DNA from: Weissella kandleri
Lineage (GTDB): Bacteria; Bacillota; Bacilli; Lactobacillales; Lactobacillaceae
Direction: 5' to 3'
NCBI RefSeq assembly: GCF_001438705.1
Contig: NZ_JQBP01000007.1
Location: 2,542 to 40,045, forward strand
Length of the DNA: 37,504 nucleotides
Part shown: in pieces, positions 16,255-24,308 of the stretch
Layout: each line of letters begins with the position of its first letter
Position numbering within the stretch: the first letter of the stretch is position 1
Program-made: the position numbers and the translations under genes
Notes under the pieces: generated by a model
What the model was told of the DNA's origin: nothing
What the model saw: the letters and a program-made list of their open reading frames with translations, nothing else
Databases searched by the model: none

Positions 16255-16815
16255 CTAATTTATATTATTAATTACTGGCAATAATTCCAACCATGTCGAC
16301 TCAAATAGTGGCATATAGAGATTATCATTCCATTTATCAACGAAAAAGGGATGATATAAATATGTAAAAGCCATCATAATCAACATCCCCCGCTGATGTC
16401 GGAATGTATCCCAAGCCATCAACGTTTCAACCGTTTCCGATAACTGAGCGATACGCGGATTGATCAATTCCATTTCTTGCCGGAGGGCTGTTTGATACAA
16501 TGAAGCCATCTCTGGATCCGCCATAAACGCTTGCTGTCGCTGAATCACAAAGTTCTGTAACCACTCATGCAAGCCATCGACTCGTTGATCAGCTGGCAAG
16601 CGTGTTATCGCCAAAGATGGGGCATCCACTTGATCCAGCCATTGAGTGTACATTGCTTCATATAAGGCATCCCGATTTTTAAAATGTTTATATAAGGCCG
16701 CATGCGTGACATCAAGCCGCCTAGCTATATCAGTCAACCGCACACCAGCTGGCCCTTTTTCTGCGATTAAATCACGGGTCACCGCAAAAATTTGTTCTTC
16801 ACTAATTTTAGCCAT
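16255..16815 (-). CDS. TetR-family transcriptional regulator
   Basis: The 186-aa protein has a typical TetR N-terminal helix-turn-helix, about 1-50, including LTDIARRLDVTHAALYKHF. The C-terminal helical ligand domain has no recognised subfamily. It is transcribed away from rlmD and heads the unit with acyP and the AI-2E-type permease, spaced 10 and 19 bp. The simplest reading is a local repressor whose ligand relates to the permease. No clear palindromic operator stands out in the 145-bp gap. Confidence 0.9.
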   Translation of the reverse strand: MAKISEEQIFAVTRDLIAEKGPAGVRLTDIARRLDVTHAALYKHFKNRDALYEAMYTQWLDQVDAPSLAITRLPADQRVDGLHEWLQNFVIQRQQAFMADPEMASLYQTALRQEMELINPRIAQLSETVETLMAWDTFRHQRGMLIMMAFTYLYHPFFVDKWNDNLYMPLFESTWLELLPVINNIN

Positions 16816-16924
16816 CTTTGTTCTCTCTTAACTCATTTCTTTTAATTATAATAGATTAAGCGCTATCTGTCGCCGTCGATAACGTGTTAATATTGATATT
16901 ATATAAAAACTTAAAGGAGTATTA

Positions 16925-16939
16925 ATGAGTGCGTTCTGA
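16925..16939 (+). other. Four-codon upstream ORF with its own Shine-Dalgarno site
   Basis: AAAGGAG at 16913-16919 is ideally spaced from the ATG at 16925, which opens Met-Ser-Ala-Phe-stop. This mini-ORF is in the same frame as rlmD, whose ATG lies 36 nt downstream and has no good binding site of its own. A second in-frame stop (TAA) lies between them. rlmD may be translated by reinitiation after the mini-ORF, or an older longer N-terminus was lost by mutation. Confidence 0.6.
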
Positions 16940-16960
16940 ACCACCCGTTAAAATGTAAAT

Positions 16961-18391
16961 ATGGCTGAAAAAAATCATCAACGCCGCTTTAATCGTCCAA
17001 ATAAAGATTCGCGCAATCGCCCCCAAAACGTCCAAGTTAAGGTTGGCGATAAATTACTGATTACTATTAAAAAGCTTGGCATTAACGGTGAAGGGATTGG
17101 TTCGTACAAACGTAAAATCACTTTTATTCCTGGTGCTTTGCCTGGCGAAGTCGTTGATGTTAAAGTCAACAACGTTACCAATAAATTTATCGAAGCCGAG
17201 ATTCGCAAATTCAAGCAAACTTCCCCTGATCGCGTCAAACCAGTCGATGATCAAAGCGTCGGTGGTTTTGAATTAGAGCATTTAGCCTATCCTAAACAAT
17301 TGGCCTTTAAAAAAGATATTATCAGCCAAGCCTTGGCCAAATATCGCCCCCGTGGTTACCAAGATATCACCATTCGCAACACAATTGGGATGGACAAGCC
17401 TAGTGGGTACCGCAATAAGGCCCAATTCCCTGTCCGACAAATGAAAGATGGCTCGATTGCGGTAGGAATGTATCAGCGCAATTCTCACTTTTTAGTAGAC
17501 TTACCTAAAGTTTCAACGCAACATCCGGCCACTTTAAAAGTTGTTCGCACTGTCCGTGATATTATTGCTGAACTAGGGCTTCCCATCTACGAAGAAAAAA
17601 AGCATGCCGGAATCATTAAAACTTTAATTGCGCGTGTCAGTGAAGCTTCAGGTGAGGTCCAATTAACCTTAGTGACTAATTCAGCTAAAATTCCACAACT
17701 CAGCAAATTAATCACGTTGATCCATGATCGTTTACCAGAAGTCGTTTCAATTCATCAAAATATTAATCCTGGGGAAACTTCATTAATTTGGGGCCCCGAA
17801 ACCAAGATCCTCTGGGGCCAAAATTATATTACCGAAACGATTAACGGTAAACAATTCAAATTATCTCCCCGAGCTTTCCTACAACTGAATCCCAAGCAGA
17901 CAGCTCGACTTTATCAAGAAGCTTTATCCGCCCTTGATTTACAACATGCTGATAAATTGATTGACGCTTACTCTGGAGTTGGGACCATCGGCATCTCGCT
18001 CGCCCATGCCGCTGGTGAAGTGCGGGGGATGGATACGGTTCAAGAAGCTATTGAAGACGCTCAACAAAATGTTGCTTTAAACGGGGTCGATAACGCCCAA
18101 TACTTTACGGGTAAAGCCGAAGAACTTATTCCTCAATGGGCCGCAGCTGGTTGGATTGCTGATGCAATTGTCGTCGATCCTCCCCGTACCGGGTTAGATA
18201 GTAATTTGCGTCAATTATTAATCGCTCATGCCCCCGAAAAGTTTGTGTATATTTCATGTAATGAATCAACCTTAGCCCGTGATCTGGTCGACTTAACGAA
18301 GGTCTACGATATTGATTACATTCAACCAATTGATATGTTCCCACAAACGGCTCGCTGGGAAGGGGTCGTTAAATTCACTAAAAAACATTAA
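16961..18391 (+). CDS. rlmD: RlmD/RlmCD-type 23S rRNA (uracil-C5)-methyltransferase
   Basis: The 476-aa protein has a basic N-terminal tail, a TRAM domain at about 25-85, a central domain, and a C-terminal SAM domain with DAYSGVGTIG. The motif VVDPPRTGLD and the catalytic Cys433 in YISCNESTLARD are those of RumA-type m5U transferases. In Gram-positives the single homologue often modifies both U747 and U1939; which applies here is not known. Unusually, the CGGCQLQH iron-sulfur region reads VGGFELEH, and Cys433 is the only Cys I find, so no 4Fe-4S cluster can bind. The start at 16961 lacks a strong binding site because of the mini-ORF before it. Confidence 0.9.
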   Translation: MAEKNHQRRFNRPNKDSRNRPQNVQVKVGDKLLITIKKLGINGEGIGSYKRKITFIPGALPGEVVDVKVNNVTNKFIEAEIRKFKQTSPDRVKPVDDQSVGGFELEHLAYPKQLAFKKDIISQALAKYRPRGYQDITIRNTIGMDKPSGYRNKAQFPVRQMKDGSIAVGMYQRNSHFLVDLPKVSTQHPATLKVVRTVRDIIAELGLPIYEEKKHAGIIKTLIARVSEASGEVQLTLVTNSAKIPQLSKLITLIHDRLPEVVSIHQNINPGETSLIWGPETKILWGQNYITETINGKQFKLSPRAFLQLNPKQTARLYQEALSALDLQHADKLIDAYSGVGTIGISLAHAAGEVRGMDTVQEAIEDAQQNVALNGVDNAQYFTGKAEELIPQWAAAGWIADAIVVDPPRTGLDSNLRQLLIAHAPEKFVYISCNESTLARDLVDLTKVYDIDYIQPIDMFPQTARWEGVVKFTKKH

Positions 18392-18403
18392 AACTTCCAT
18401 GTA

Positions 18404-18445
18404 AAAGTATGAGATTGGCGTAAAATATCCAATCTCATACTTTTT
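18404..18445. terminator. Terminator of rlmD
   Basis: A 15-bp perfect stem, 18404-18418 with 18429-18443, is followed by TTTATTTT on the plus strand. On the minus strand the T tract is shorter, so it acts mainly rightward. Confidence 0.9.
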
Positions 18446-18460
18446 ATTTTTGTCCAAAAT

Positions 18461-18520
18461 AAAAAATACCTCTGCTAACCACAAGACCACTGGCACTTGC
18501 TACTAACAAAGGTATTTTTT
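18461..18520 (-). terminator. Long-loop hairpin after opuAC
   Basis: AAAAAATACCT (18461-18471) pairs with AGGTATTTTTT (18510-18520) around a 38-nt loop. Read on the minus strand it ends in a T run and lies 6 bp past the opuAC stop. The long loop is unusual for a simple terminator. Confidence 0.65.
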
Positions 18521-18526
18521 AATGCT

Positions 18527-19435
18527 TTAATTCTTCAAATCTTCAATTGAATTAATATTTGACATATACTTTGGAACACTTAATCCAACTCGGGCACCCT
18601 CTAAGTTAGCCCCCAAATCATCAAACTTTCCTTTGTAATCATCGTAATATTTTCCACTCGTATTTGGTAACCACGCAGAAACCATGGCATCGGCAGCCCC
18701 AGTTGACACTGACGCCCACAATGGTTGAATTTCCATTGGTCGGATGGTTACATCATAACCAACATCCCGCAAGGTTTGCGCAACCACATTAGTTGAGGCA
18801 ATTTCAGAGTCCCAAGCAACGTACGTTAAGGTCAATTTTTTACCACTAACCTTAGCAACTGAATCCGTCCAAGCCTTTAAGTGGTCTGGATTTTCAGCTA
18901 GCCATTCTTGTGCAGCTTTTTGTGGGTCTACTCCCTCATTAACCTTCATCATGACTTTCGCCATATCATCAGGTGTCCAGTGGAAACGATCTAACACTGT
19001 ATAGGCTTCAGGATCGGAGTTCTTCAAGCCTTTGCGCGCAATCGTGTTAATATGTTCTGATTTTCCATAAACGCCCTTGGGATCATCTAGGAATTTCAAA
19101 TTATATTTAGAAACCATCCAATGTGGCACCCAACCAGTAACCACAATTGGCTCATGGTGAGCAACAGCTTTACCTAATGAAGAAGTCATCGCAGCTGTTG
19201 AACTGGTTTGTAATTGCCAATTTTTGTCCCGCAATCCATAAGAATCAAGAGCGGTATTGGTTCCGTTCATAATTCCAGCCCCAGCATCAATTCCCGTAAT
19301 TGTGTAATCAACTTGTGGACCTAATGCTTTATTGGGGTTGTACGCATCCGGAGCTTTGGTACTAGTATTCATTAATCCAATTCCAATTAGAATGAAAACG
19401 ACTAATAATGGTAATATTATTTTCATTTTTCGCAT
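18527..19435 (-). CDS. opuAC: Glycine-betaine/proline ABC transporter substrate-binding protein
   Basis: The 302-aa protein is of the OpuAC type. The ligand-binding fold has TGWVPHWMVSKYNLKFLDDPKG, YVAWDSEIAST and VSAWLPNTSG, which supply the Trp residues of the quaternary-ammonium aromatic box. The N-terminus has one hydrophobic segment, about 7-24, but no lipobox Cys; no Cys is visible in the chain. It is therefore probably tethered by an uncleaved helix or released by signal peptidase I, unlike the usual lipoprotein. AAGGAG precedes the ATG. It follows the permease gene by 12 bp as the third opuA gene. Confidence 0.93.
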   Translation of the reverse strand: MRKMKIILPLLVVFILIGIGLMNTSTKAPDAYNPNKALGPQVDYTITGIDAGAGIMNGTNTALDSYGLRDKNWQLQTSSTAAMTSSLGKAVAHHEPIVVTGWVPHWMVSKYNLKFLDDPKGVYGKSEHINTIARKGLKNSDPEAYTVLDRFHWTPDDMAKVMMKVNEGVDPQKAAQEWLAENPDHLKAWTDSVAKVSGKKLTLTYVAWDSEIASTNVVAQTLRDVGYDVTIRPMEIQPLWASVSTGAADAMVSAWLPNTSGKYYDDYKGKFDDLGANLEGARVGLSVPKYMSNINSIEDLKN

Positions 19436-19447
19436 CTAACTTGCTCC

Positions 19448-20290
19448 TTAATGCTTGTCTTGATTTAGTGCCTGTGTCACCCGATCCAAAATAATCGCCA
19501 AAATAACAATGGCTAGACCAGCAGCAAAACCACTTCCGGCTTCATTACGACCAACCGCAAAGTAAACTTGGGTTCCAAGTCCCATGGCTCCAATCATTGA
19601 AGCAATAACAACCATTGACAATGCTAACATCATACTTTGGTTAATTCCCGCCATAATCGTTGGTTTAGCCAAAGGTAGTTGTACTTTATATAACTTCTGC
19701 CAACCTGTAGATCCAAAGCTATCAGCCGCTTCAATTAACTCAGTTGGCACTTGTTCAATTCCTAATTGCGTCATCCGCACTGTTGGTGGCATTGAGAAAA
19801 TCACACTGGCAACCACTCCCGGAACCATTCCGATTCCAAAGAAGGCCACAGCTGGAATCAAGTAAACAAAGGCAGGCATCGTTTGCATGAAGTCCATCAA
19901 AGGCTTCACAATTTTCGCCACAGTCTTGTTCGTCGCTGCCCAGATTCCAAGTGGAATTCCAACCACAACGGCAAGCAAACTAGCTGACAAAACCAAAGTT
20001 AAGGTTTGGGTCATATCACGCCAGTATCCTTGATTCCAAATATATAGCAAACCAATTAATTCAAACACTAAGAGTCCCCAGCGCCTGTTCTTCCGCGTGA
20101 TGTACCAAGTGGCACCCATCACGATCAAAATAAATAATGGAATTGGAATGATATCAAAAACCCACTGAAAGGCATCAATAATTCCACCTAAGAAACTTGT
20201 TACCGCATAGAAAAATCCTTCAAAGTGCGACAACCAATCAACCAGACTATCAATCCAGTCAGCTAACGGTAATTTTGGCATATTAAACAT
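19448..20290 (-). CDS. opuAB: Glycine-betaine/proline ABC transporter permease
   Basis: The 280-aa permease has about six or seven membrane segments and the binding-protein-dependent transport motif EAADSFGSTGWQKLYKVQLP, which docks on the ATPase. A large N-terminal amphipathic region (about 1-25) precedes the first segment, as in OpuAB/ProW. GAGGTG in the end of opuAA lies 7 nt before the ATG, and the two genes overlap by 8 nt. The substrate-binding domain is a separate gene here, not fused as in lactococcal OpuABC. Confidence 0.95.
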   Translation of the reverse strand: MFNMPKLPLADWIDSLVDWLSHFEGFFYAVTSFLGGIIDAFQWVFDIIPIPLFILIVMGATWYITRKNRRWGLLVFELIGLLYIWNQGYWRDMTQTLTLVLSASLLAVVVGIPLGIWAATNKTVAKIVKPLMDFMQTMPAFVYLIPAVAFFGIGMVPGVVASVIFSMPPTVRMTQLGIEQVPTELIEAADSFGSTGWQKLYKVQLPLAKPTIMAGINQSMMLALSMVVIASMIGAMGLGTQVYFAVGRNEAGSGFAAGLAIVILAIILDRVTQALNQDKH

Positions 20291-21482
20291 TCACGTTCAC
20301 CTCATTTCCAGACAATGCTCCAAGTACGGCACCACGTACAATAATTCCCAACAGATGATTATCATCATCTACAACCGCGTACGGTACCGGGGTACTTGAA
20401 ATGTCATCCATCAAATCAGAAAGCGGTGTATCGATATGCGTGGTTGGCACAACATCTTGTACCAATGACCGAATATCCTTTTGATCTTCCTTAATGGCTT
20501 TTCGTACATCATTAGCGTCAATAATTCCATATAGATGCTTTTGCGAATCAATCGCATAAATACTTGAAATTCCATTTTCACGCATCCGCCGAGCAGCCAA
20601 ACGTGGTCCAGCTTTCTCGATGTTAACCGTAGTTGCTGGAATCATGACGTTTCCAACCGTGTAAACACGTGAGCGGTCCACATCTTCAATGAAACGTTCA
20701 ACATAATCATCGGCTGGGTGACTCAAGATTTCTTCCGGCGTTCCGATTTGAACAACTTCTCCATCCTTCATGATCATAATCCGATCACCAATCCGAAGCG
20801 CTTCGTTCAAATCGTGGGAAATAAAGACAATTGTTTTTTGCAAATTGGCTTGCAAATCAAGCAATTCATCTTGCATATCCTTCCGGCGCAATGGATCCAA
20901 TGCTGAGAAAGCTTCGTCCATCAACAAAATTTCCGGATCGTTTGCTAGTCCACGTGCTAATCCAACTCGTTGTTGCATTCCACCTGAAAGCTGGTCTGGA
21001 TACTGGTCTTCATAGCCCTTAAGCCCAACAACCTCCAACATTTCACGTGCTTTCTTAGCTCGTTCTTCTTTCTCGACACCTTGAATTTCTAAACCAAACT
21101 CCGTATTTTCTTGGATGGTCCGATTTGGTAATAGTGCAAAGCTTTGGAAAACCATGCTAAATTTCTCACGACGAATCTTTTGTAGTTCTGCTTTAGACAT
21201 TTTTGCAATATCTTGACCATCAATTAAGACGCTCCCTGATGTTGGCTTAATTAAGCGGTTTAGCATCCGAATCGTGGTGGATTTACCAGATCCTGACAAT
21301 CCCATAATCACAAAAATCTCACCATCTTCCACTGTGAAATTGGCTCGGTCGACACCTACTGTGGCTTCCGTTTCAGCTAATATTTCATCTTTACTCTTAC
21401 CTGCTTCTAACAAAGTTTGAGCCTGACGAACGTGCTTACCAAAAATTTTAGTTAAATTTTTTACCTCTATTTTAGTACTCAA
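20283..21482 (-). CDS. opuAA: Glycine-betaine/proline ABC transporter ATPase with CBS domains
   Basis: The 399-aa ATPase has Walker A GLSGSGKST (61-69), signature LSGGMQQRVGLARGL (from 165), Walker B ILLMDEAFSALDP and the switch His in ISHD. Tandem CBS domains occupy about 270-390; in OpuA-type importers these sense ionic strength or cyclic-di-AMP. The start codon is TTG at 21482 with AGGAGG 5 nt upstream. A minimal ATG-CAT-TGA frame overlaps this start, its stop sharing bases with the TTG. It heads the opuAA-opuAB-opuAC operon for osmoprotectant uptake. Confidence 0.95.
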   Translation of the reverse strand: MSTKIEVKNLTKIFGKHVRQAQTLLEAGKSKDEILAETEATVGVDRANFTVEDGEIFVIMGLSGSGKSTTIRMLNRLIKPTSGSVLIDGQDIAKMSKAELQKIRREKFSMVFQSFALLPNRTIQENTEFGLEIQGVEKEERAKKAREMLEVVGLKGYEDQYPDQLSGGMQQRVGLARGLANDPEILLMDEAFSALDPLRRKDMQDELLDLQANLQKTIVFISHDLNEALRIGDRIMIMKDGEVVQIGTPEEILSHPADDYVERFIEDVDRSRVYTVGNVMIPATTVNIEKAGPRLAARRMRENGISSIYAIDSQKHLYGIIDANDVRKAIKEDQKDIRSLVQDVVPTTHIDTPLSDLMDDISSTPVPYAVVDDDNHLLGIIVRGAVLGALSGNEVNVNV

Positions 21483-21525
21483 TGCATCCTCCTTTTAGGG
21501 CTATGTCAAATTTGTATATTTAACA

Positions 21526-21554
21526 AGTATAGATTAAACCTTAAATCTTCGCAA
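21526..21554 (-). promoter_or_regulatory. Promoter of the opuA operon
   Basis: On the minus strand TTGCGA (21554-21549) and TATACT (21531-21526) are 17 bp apart, 44 bp before the TTG start. A parS site lies about 30 bp further upstream. Confidence 0.7.
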
Positions 21555-21584
21555 ATTTACGCAAGCAAAATAGCAGTTAAATCG

Positions 21585-21600
21585 TGTTTCACGTGAAACT
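21585..21600. other. parS site 2
   Basis: TGTTTCACGTGAAACT matches the parS consensus at 15 of 16 positions and keeps the 14-bp palindromic core. It is intergenic, upstream of the opuA promoter and 11.9 kb from parS site 1. Two near-perfect sites support ParB loading in this part of the chromosome. Confidence 0.93.
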
Positions 21601-21810
21601 TAACGTTAAAAATCAATCCTGTTTAATGGTTTATAGAATAAGGGATAAGCCGTGATATCAATTTTTGATTTCTACCACTGAAAAAATTTTATTTTTTATA
21701 AAAAAGTTGCATAAATTGGCCTAAGTTTCATTTCAAACTTATGCTTAATTCAAATTTAAGTTCACATTTATTTACAAAATTAATTAATTATTAAGCAAGT
21801 AATCATTATT

Positions 21811-21838
21811 AAAAAAGAGCAATCTAAGATTGCTCTTT
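21811..21838 (-). terminator. Terminator downstream of guaA and the SDR remnant
   Basis: AAAGAGCAA pairs with TTGCTCTTT (ending at 21838) around a short AT loop. On the minus strand a T run follows. No classical terminator was found between guaA and this point, so guaA transcripts may run through the pseudogene. The rest of 21601-21810 is AT-rich without a gene. Confidence 0.75.
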
Positions 21839-21861
21839 CATGCCAAATTCTTCTTATCTTA

Positions 21862-22165
21862 TTAAGCAGCGTAACGAACCTCAACTATGATTTATAAACC
21901 AGTAGTGTACTTTGATTCATCTGAAGCCAAATAAATACAAATATCGGCGATATTCATTGGATTCACCCCAATGAACCATTGTCATCTATATCCGGGCTAA
22001 GATAGCTGTTTCCATTTGAGGCCCTTCAACCATTGGTGGCTTAATGTAAGCAATGCGCACAGTATTAAGCCGCGTATTATAATCTTGATTACTTGTGTAC
22101 AGAGCGGCAAAATTTGGCAGCACATAAAAAAGCCCACCATTTTCTGAGAAAATAGTGAACTTATT
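21862..22165 (-). pseudogene. 3' remnant of a short-chain dehydrogenase/reductase gene
   Basis: Two minus-strand frames together recover the C-terminal third of a classical SDR. One frame gives NTVRIAYIKPPMVEG, matching the family stretch INSVHPGYIKTPMV. A second frame gives PMNIADICIYLASDESKYTTG, matching the conserved segment before the final beta strand, and a tail IIVEVRYAA in place of the usual VVDGGYTA. At least one frameshift and several stops interrupt it, and the nucleotide-binding N-terminal half is missing. It lies directly after guaA, within its likely transcript. Confidence 0.8.
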
Positions 22166-22198
22166 TTACTTTTATTAATAAAAGTCTGCACTGCTCGT

Positions 22199-23749
22199 TT
22201 ATTCCCACTCAACAGTTGCTGGTGGCTTAGCTGTAATATCGTAGACAACGCGGTTAATTCCGTCAACCTCGTTAACAATGCGCCGCGAAATTTCTTCCAA
22301 AGCGTCCCATGGCAATTTGGCAAAGTCAGCGGTCATCCCATCAATCGACGTAATAGCGCGAATGGCAATCGTATAATCATAGGTCCGACCGTCACCCATC
22401 ACGCCAACCGAACGCACGCCGGTCAAAACGGTAAAGTATTGCCAAACCTCTGCATCCAAACCACGCTTTGCAAATTCTTCCCGCAAAATTGCATCAGAAT
22501 CACGCACAATTTCCAACTTATCTTCAGTAATATCACCTAAGACCCGAATTCCAAGCCCTGGTCCTGGGAATGGTTGCCGCCAAACTAAGTCGTGTGGCAT
22601 CCCTAACTTTTCACCAAGCTCACGCACTTCGTCTTTAAACAAAGTCTTTAAAGGCTCAATCAATGTGAATTGCATGTCTTCTGGCAAGCCACCGACATTG
22701 TGGTGAGATTTAATTGTTTGCGCTGTATCAGTTCCAGATTCAATAATATCTGTATACAAAGTACCTTGCGCCAAGAAATCAATGCCCTTAAGTTTCGTTG
22801 CTTCTTCATCGAAAACTTGGATGAATTCATTTCCGATAATCTTACGCTTTTGTTCTGGATCAGAAACGCCCGCTAACTTATCTAAGAAACGCTTTTGGGC
22901 GTCAACTTTTACAATGTTTAAGCCAAACTTTCCACCCAAGGCTGCCATGACTTCATTTGCTTCATTTTTCCGTAACAATCCATGATCGACGAAAATAGAA
23001 ACTAATTGGTCCCCAATCGCTTCATGCAATAAGACCCCTACAACTGATGAATCAACACCCCCAGATAGGCCCAAGAGCACCTTTTTATCCCCAACAGTTG
23101 CTCGAATCTTCTCAATTTGATCCTTAATAAAGTCATCCATTGACCACTTCCGCTTAGCATTCACAACTTGATCAATGAAGTTTTCAAGAATCTGATGTCC
23201 ATATACTGTATGTTGAACTTCAGCATGGAATTGGATTCCATAAAGCTTTTTTTCCACATTCTGCATAGCCGCCACTGGCGTTCCTTCTGAGGTACCAGCG
23301 ACTGTAAAGCCATCTGGAACTTGTTCGACATAATCACCATGTGACATCAAAACAACCTGATCTTGTGGTGTTCCTTGGAACAACACAGCTTGGTCATCTG
23401 AGACATGTAACGTTGTCTCACCATATTCAGAAGAATCATTAGCTGGCGCAACCTTTCCGCCAGGTAATTGATGGGCCATCAGCTGCATTCCGTAGCAAAT
23501 TCCCAAAATTGGAATATTTAAGTTATAAATTTCCGGATCAATGGTAAAAGCATCTTCATCATAAACAGAATTTGGTCCGCCTGAGAAGATTAACCCTGCT
23601 GGATGCAAAGCCTTAATTTCTTCAACCGTGATTGTATGTGGTTTTAATTCTGAGTAAACCCCGATCTCACGAATTCGGCGCGCAATTAATTGATTATATT
23701 GCGAACCAAAATCCAAGACCAGGATACTCTCTTGTTGTATGTCAGCCAT
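22199..23749 (-). CDS. guaA: GMP synthase (glutamine-hydrolysing)
   Basis: The 516-aa enzyme converts XMP to GMP with ATP and glutamine. The N-terminal class I amidotransferase has Cys85 in ILGICYGMQ and His175/Glu177 in GIQFHAEV. The ATP-pyrophosphatase domain carries the PP-loop SGGVDSS at 229-235, and the C-terminal dimerisation domain ends with the invariant [15 protein letters not shown] lies 6 nt before the ATG. TATAAT on the minus strand at 23785-23780 is a likely -10. No purine riboswitch is seen upstream. Confidence 0.98.
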   Translation of the reverse strand: MADIQQESILVLDFGSQYNQLIARRIREIGVYSELKPHTITVEEIKALHPAGLIFSGGPNSVYDEDAFTIDPEIYNLNIPILGICYGMQLMAHQLPGGKVAPANDSSEYGETTLHVSDDQAVLFQGTPQDQVVLMSHGDYVEQVPDGFTVAGTSEGTPVAAMQNVEKKLYGIQFHAEVQHTVYGHQILENFIDQVVNAKRKWSMDDFIKDQIEKIRATVGDKKVLLGLSGGVDSSVVGVLLHEAIGDQLVSIFVDHGLLRKNEANEVMAALGGKFGLNIVKVDAQKRFLDKLAGVSDPEQKRKIIGNEFIQVFDEEATKLKGIDFLAQGTLYTDIIESGTDTAQTIKSHHNVGGLPEDMQFTLIEPLKTLFKDEVRELGEKLGMPHDLVWRQPFPGPGLGIRVLGDITEDKLEIVRDSDAILREEFAKRGLDAEVWQYFTVLTGVRSVGVMGDGRTYDYTIAIRAITSIDGMTADFAKLPWDALEEISRRIVNEVDGINRVVYDITAKPPATVEWE

Positions 23750-23849
23750 TGGGTCCCTCCTATTAAATAATTGTTGTTAATTATACGTTAAACTAAACAA
23801 ATTTAAAAGACTCTTTTTGGAGCAAAATCAATGCCTAATTATGATTTTC

Positions 23850-23869
23850 TATATAAATATATTTATATA
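23850..23869. other. 20-bp perfect AT palindrome between guaA and ribU
   Basis: TATATAAATATATTTATATA is fully self-complementary and is flanked by ATTTTC and GAAAAT, which extend the stem. It lies between the divergent guaA and ribU promoters. It could form a cruciform or act as an operator; with A/T bases only, chance is also possible. Confidence 0.5.
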
Positions 23870-23903
23870 TGAAAATAGATTGGCTTAATTCATACCCGCT
23901 CAT

Positions 23904-23932
23904 TTGCTTTATGAGCTGAATACGTTTATAAT
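23904..23932 (+). promoter_or_regulatory. Promoter of the riboswitch-ribU transcript
   Basis: TTGCTT (23904-23909) and TATAAT (23927-23932) have 17-bp spacing. The predicted transcript start falls just before the first base-paired strand of the FMN riboswitch. Confidence 0.82.
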
Positions 23933-23943
23933 GAATTTAGTAA

Positions 23944-24086
23944 ATTCTTCGGGGCAGGGTGTAAATCCCGACCGATGGTAAATGGTTAGCCGCAACCTAA
24001 GCTAATCAAAGTCCATGAGCTGCGTTTTCGTGGTTGATCTAGTGCGATTCTAGAACCGACAGTAAAAGTCTGGATGGGAGAAGAAT
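23944..24086 (+). promoter_or_regulatory. FMN riboswitch (RFN element)
   Basis: The closing stem pairs ATTCTTC (23944-23950) with GAAGAAT (24080-24086). Conserved blocks GGGGCAGGGTG, AATCCCGACCG, AGTCCATGAGC, ACCGACAGTA and AGTCTGGATGGGAGAAG are all in order, with variable stems between. It binds FMN and reports flavin sufficiency. A downstream terminator before ribU indicates control by transcription termination. Confidence 0.96.
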
Positions 24087-24218
24087 AGAATGTGTTAAAA
24101 TGAACTGCCGACCGTCTGTGAGCGTGTTGGCGCATTCATACGTGCAATTTTAGAGTGATACAGAGAGATACTTTAGTTTTTATGGATGCTTTCATAATTT
24201 TAAACATGTTTTTAAACT

Positions 24219-24252
24219 GCCTCGTCGTCCTTACACGAACGGGGCTTTTTTT
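24219..24252 (+). terminator. Riboswitch-controlled terminator
   Basis: GCCTCGTCG (24219-24227) pairs imperfectly with CGAACGGGGC (24236-24245), followed by seven T. It lies between the FMN aptamer and the ribU start, the expected off-state hairpin. Confidence 0.85.
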
Positions 24253-24308
24253 GTGCACAAATACCCCCTCCCGTCTAATTAAATAATATAATCATCGAGG
24301 ATTAACTT

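Noticed and set aside
21997-22323. 108-codon minus-strand frame running into guaA
   Set aside because: It overlaps the conserved 3' end of guaA in another frame and crosses the SDR remnant in a frame that lacks the SDR motifs.
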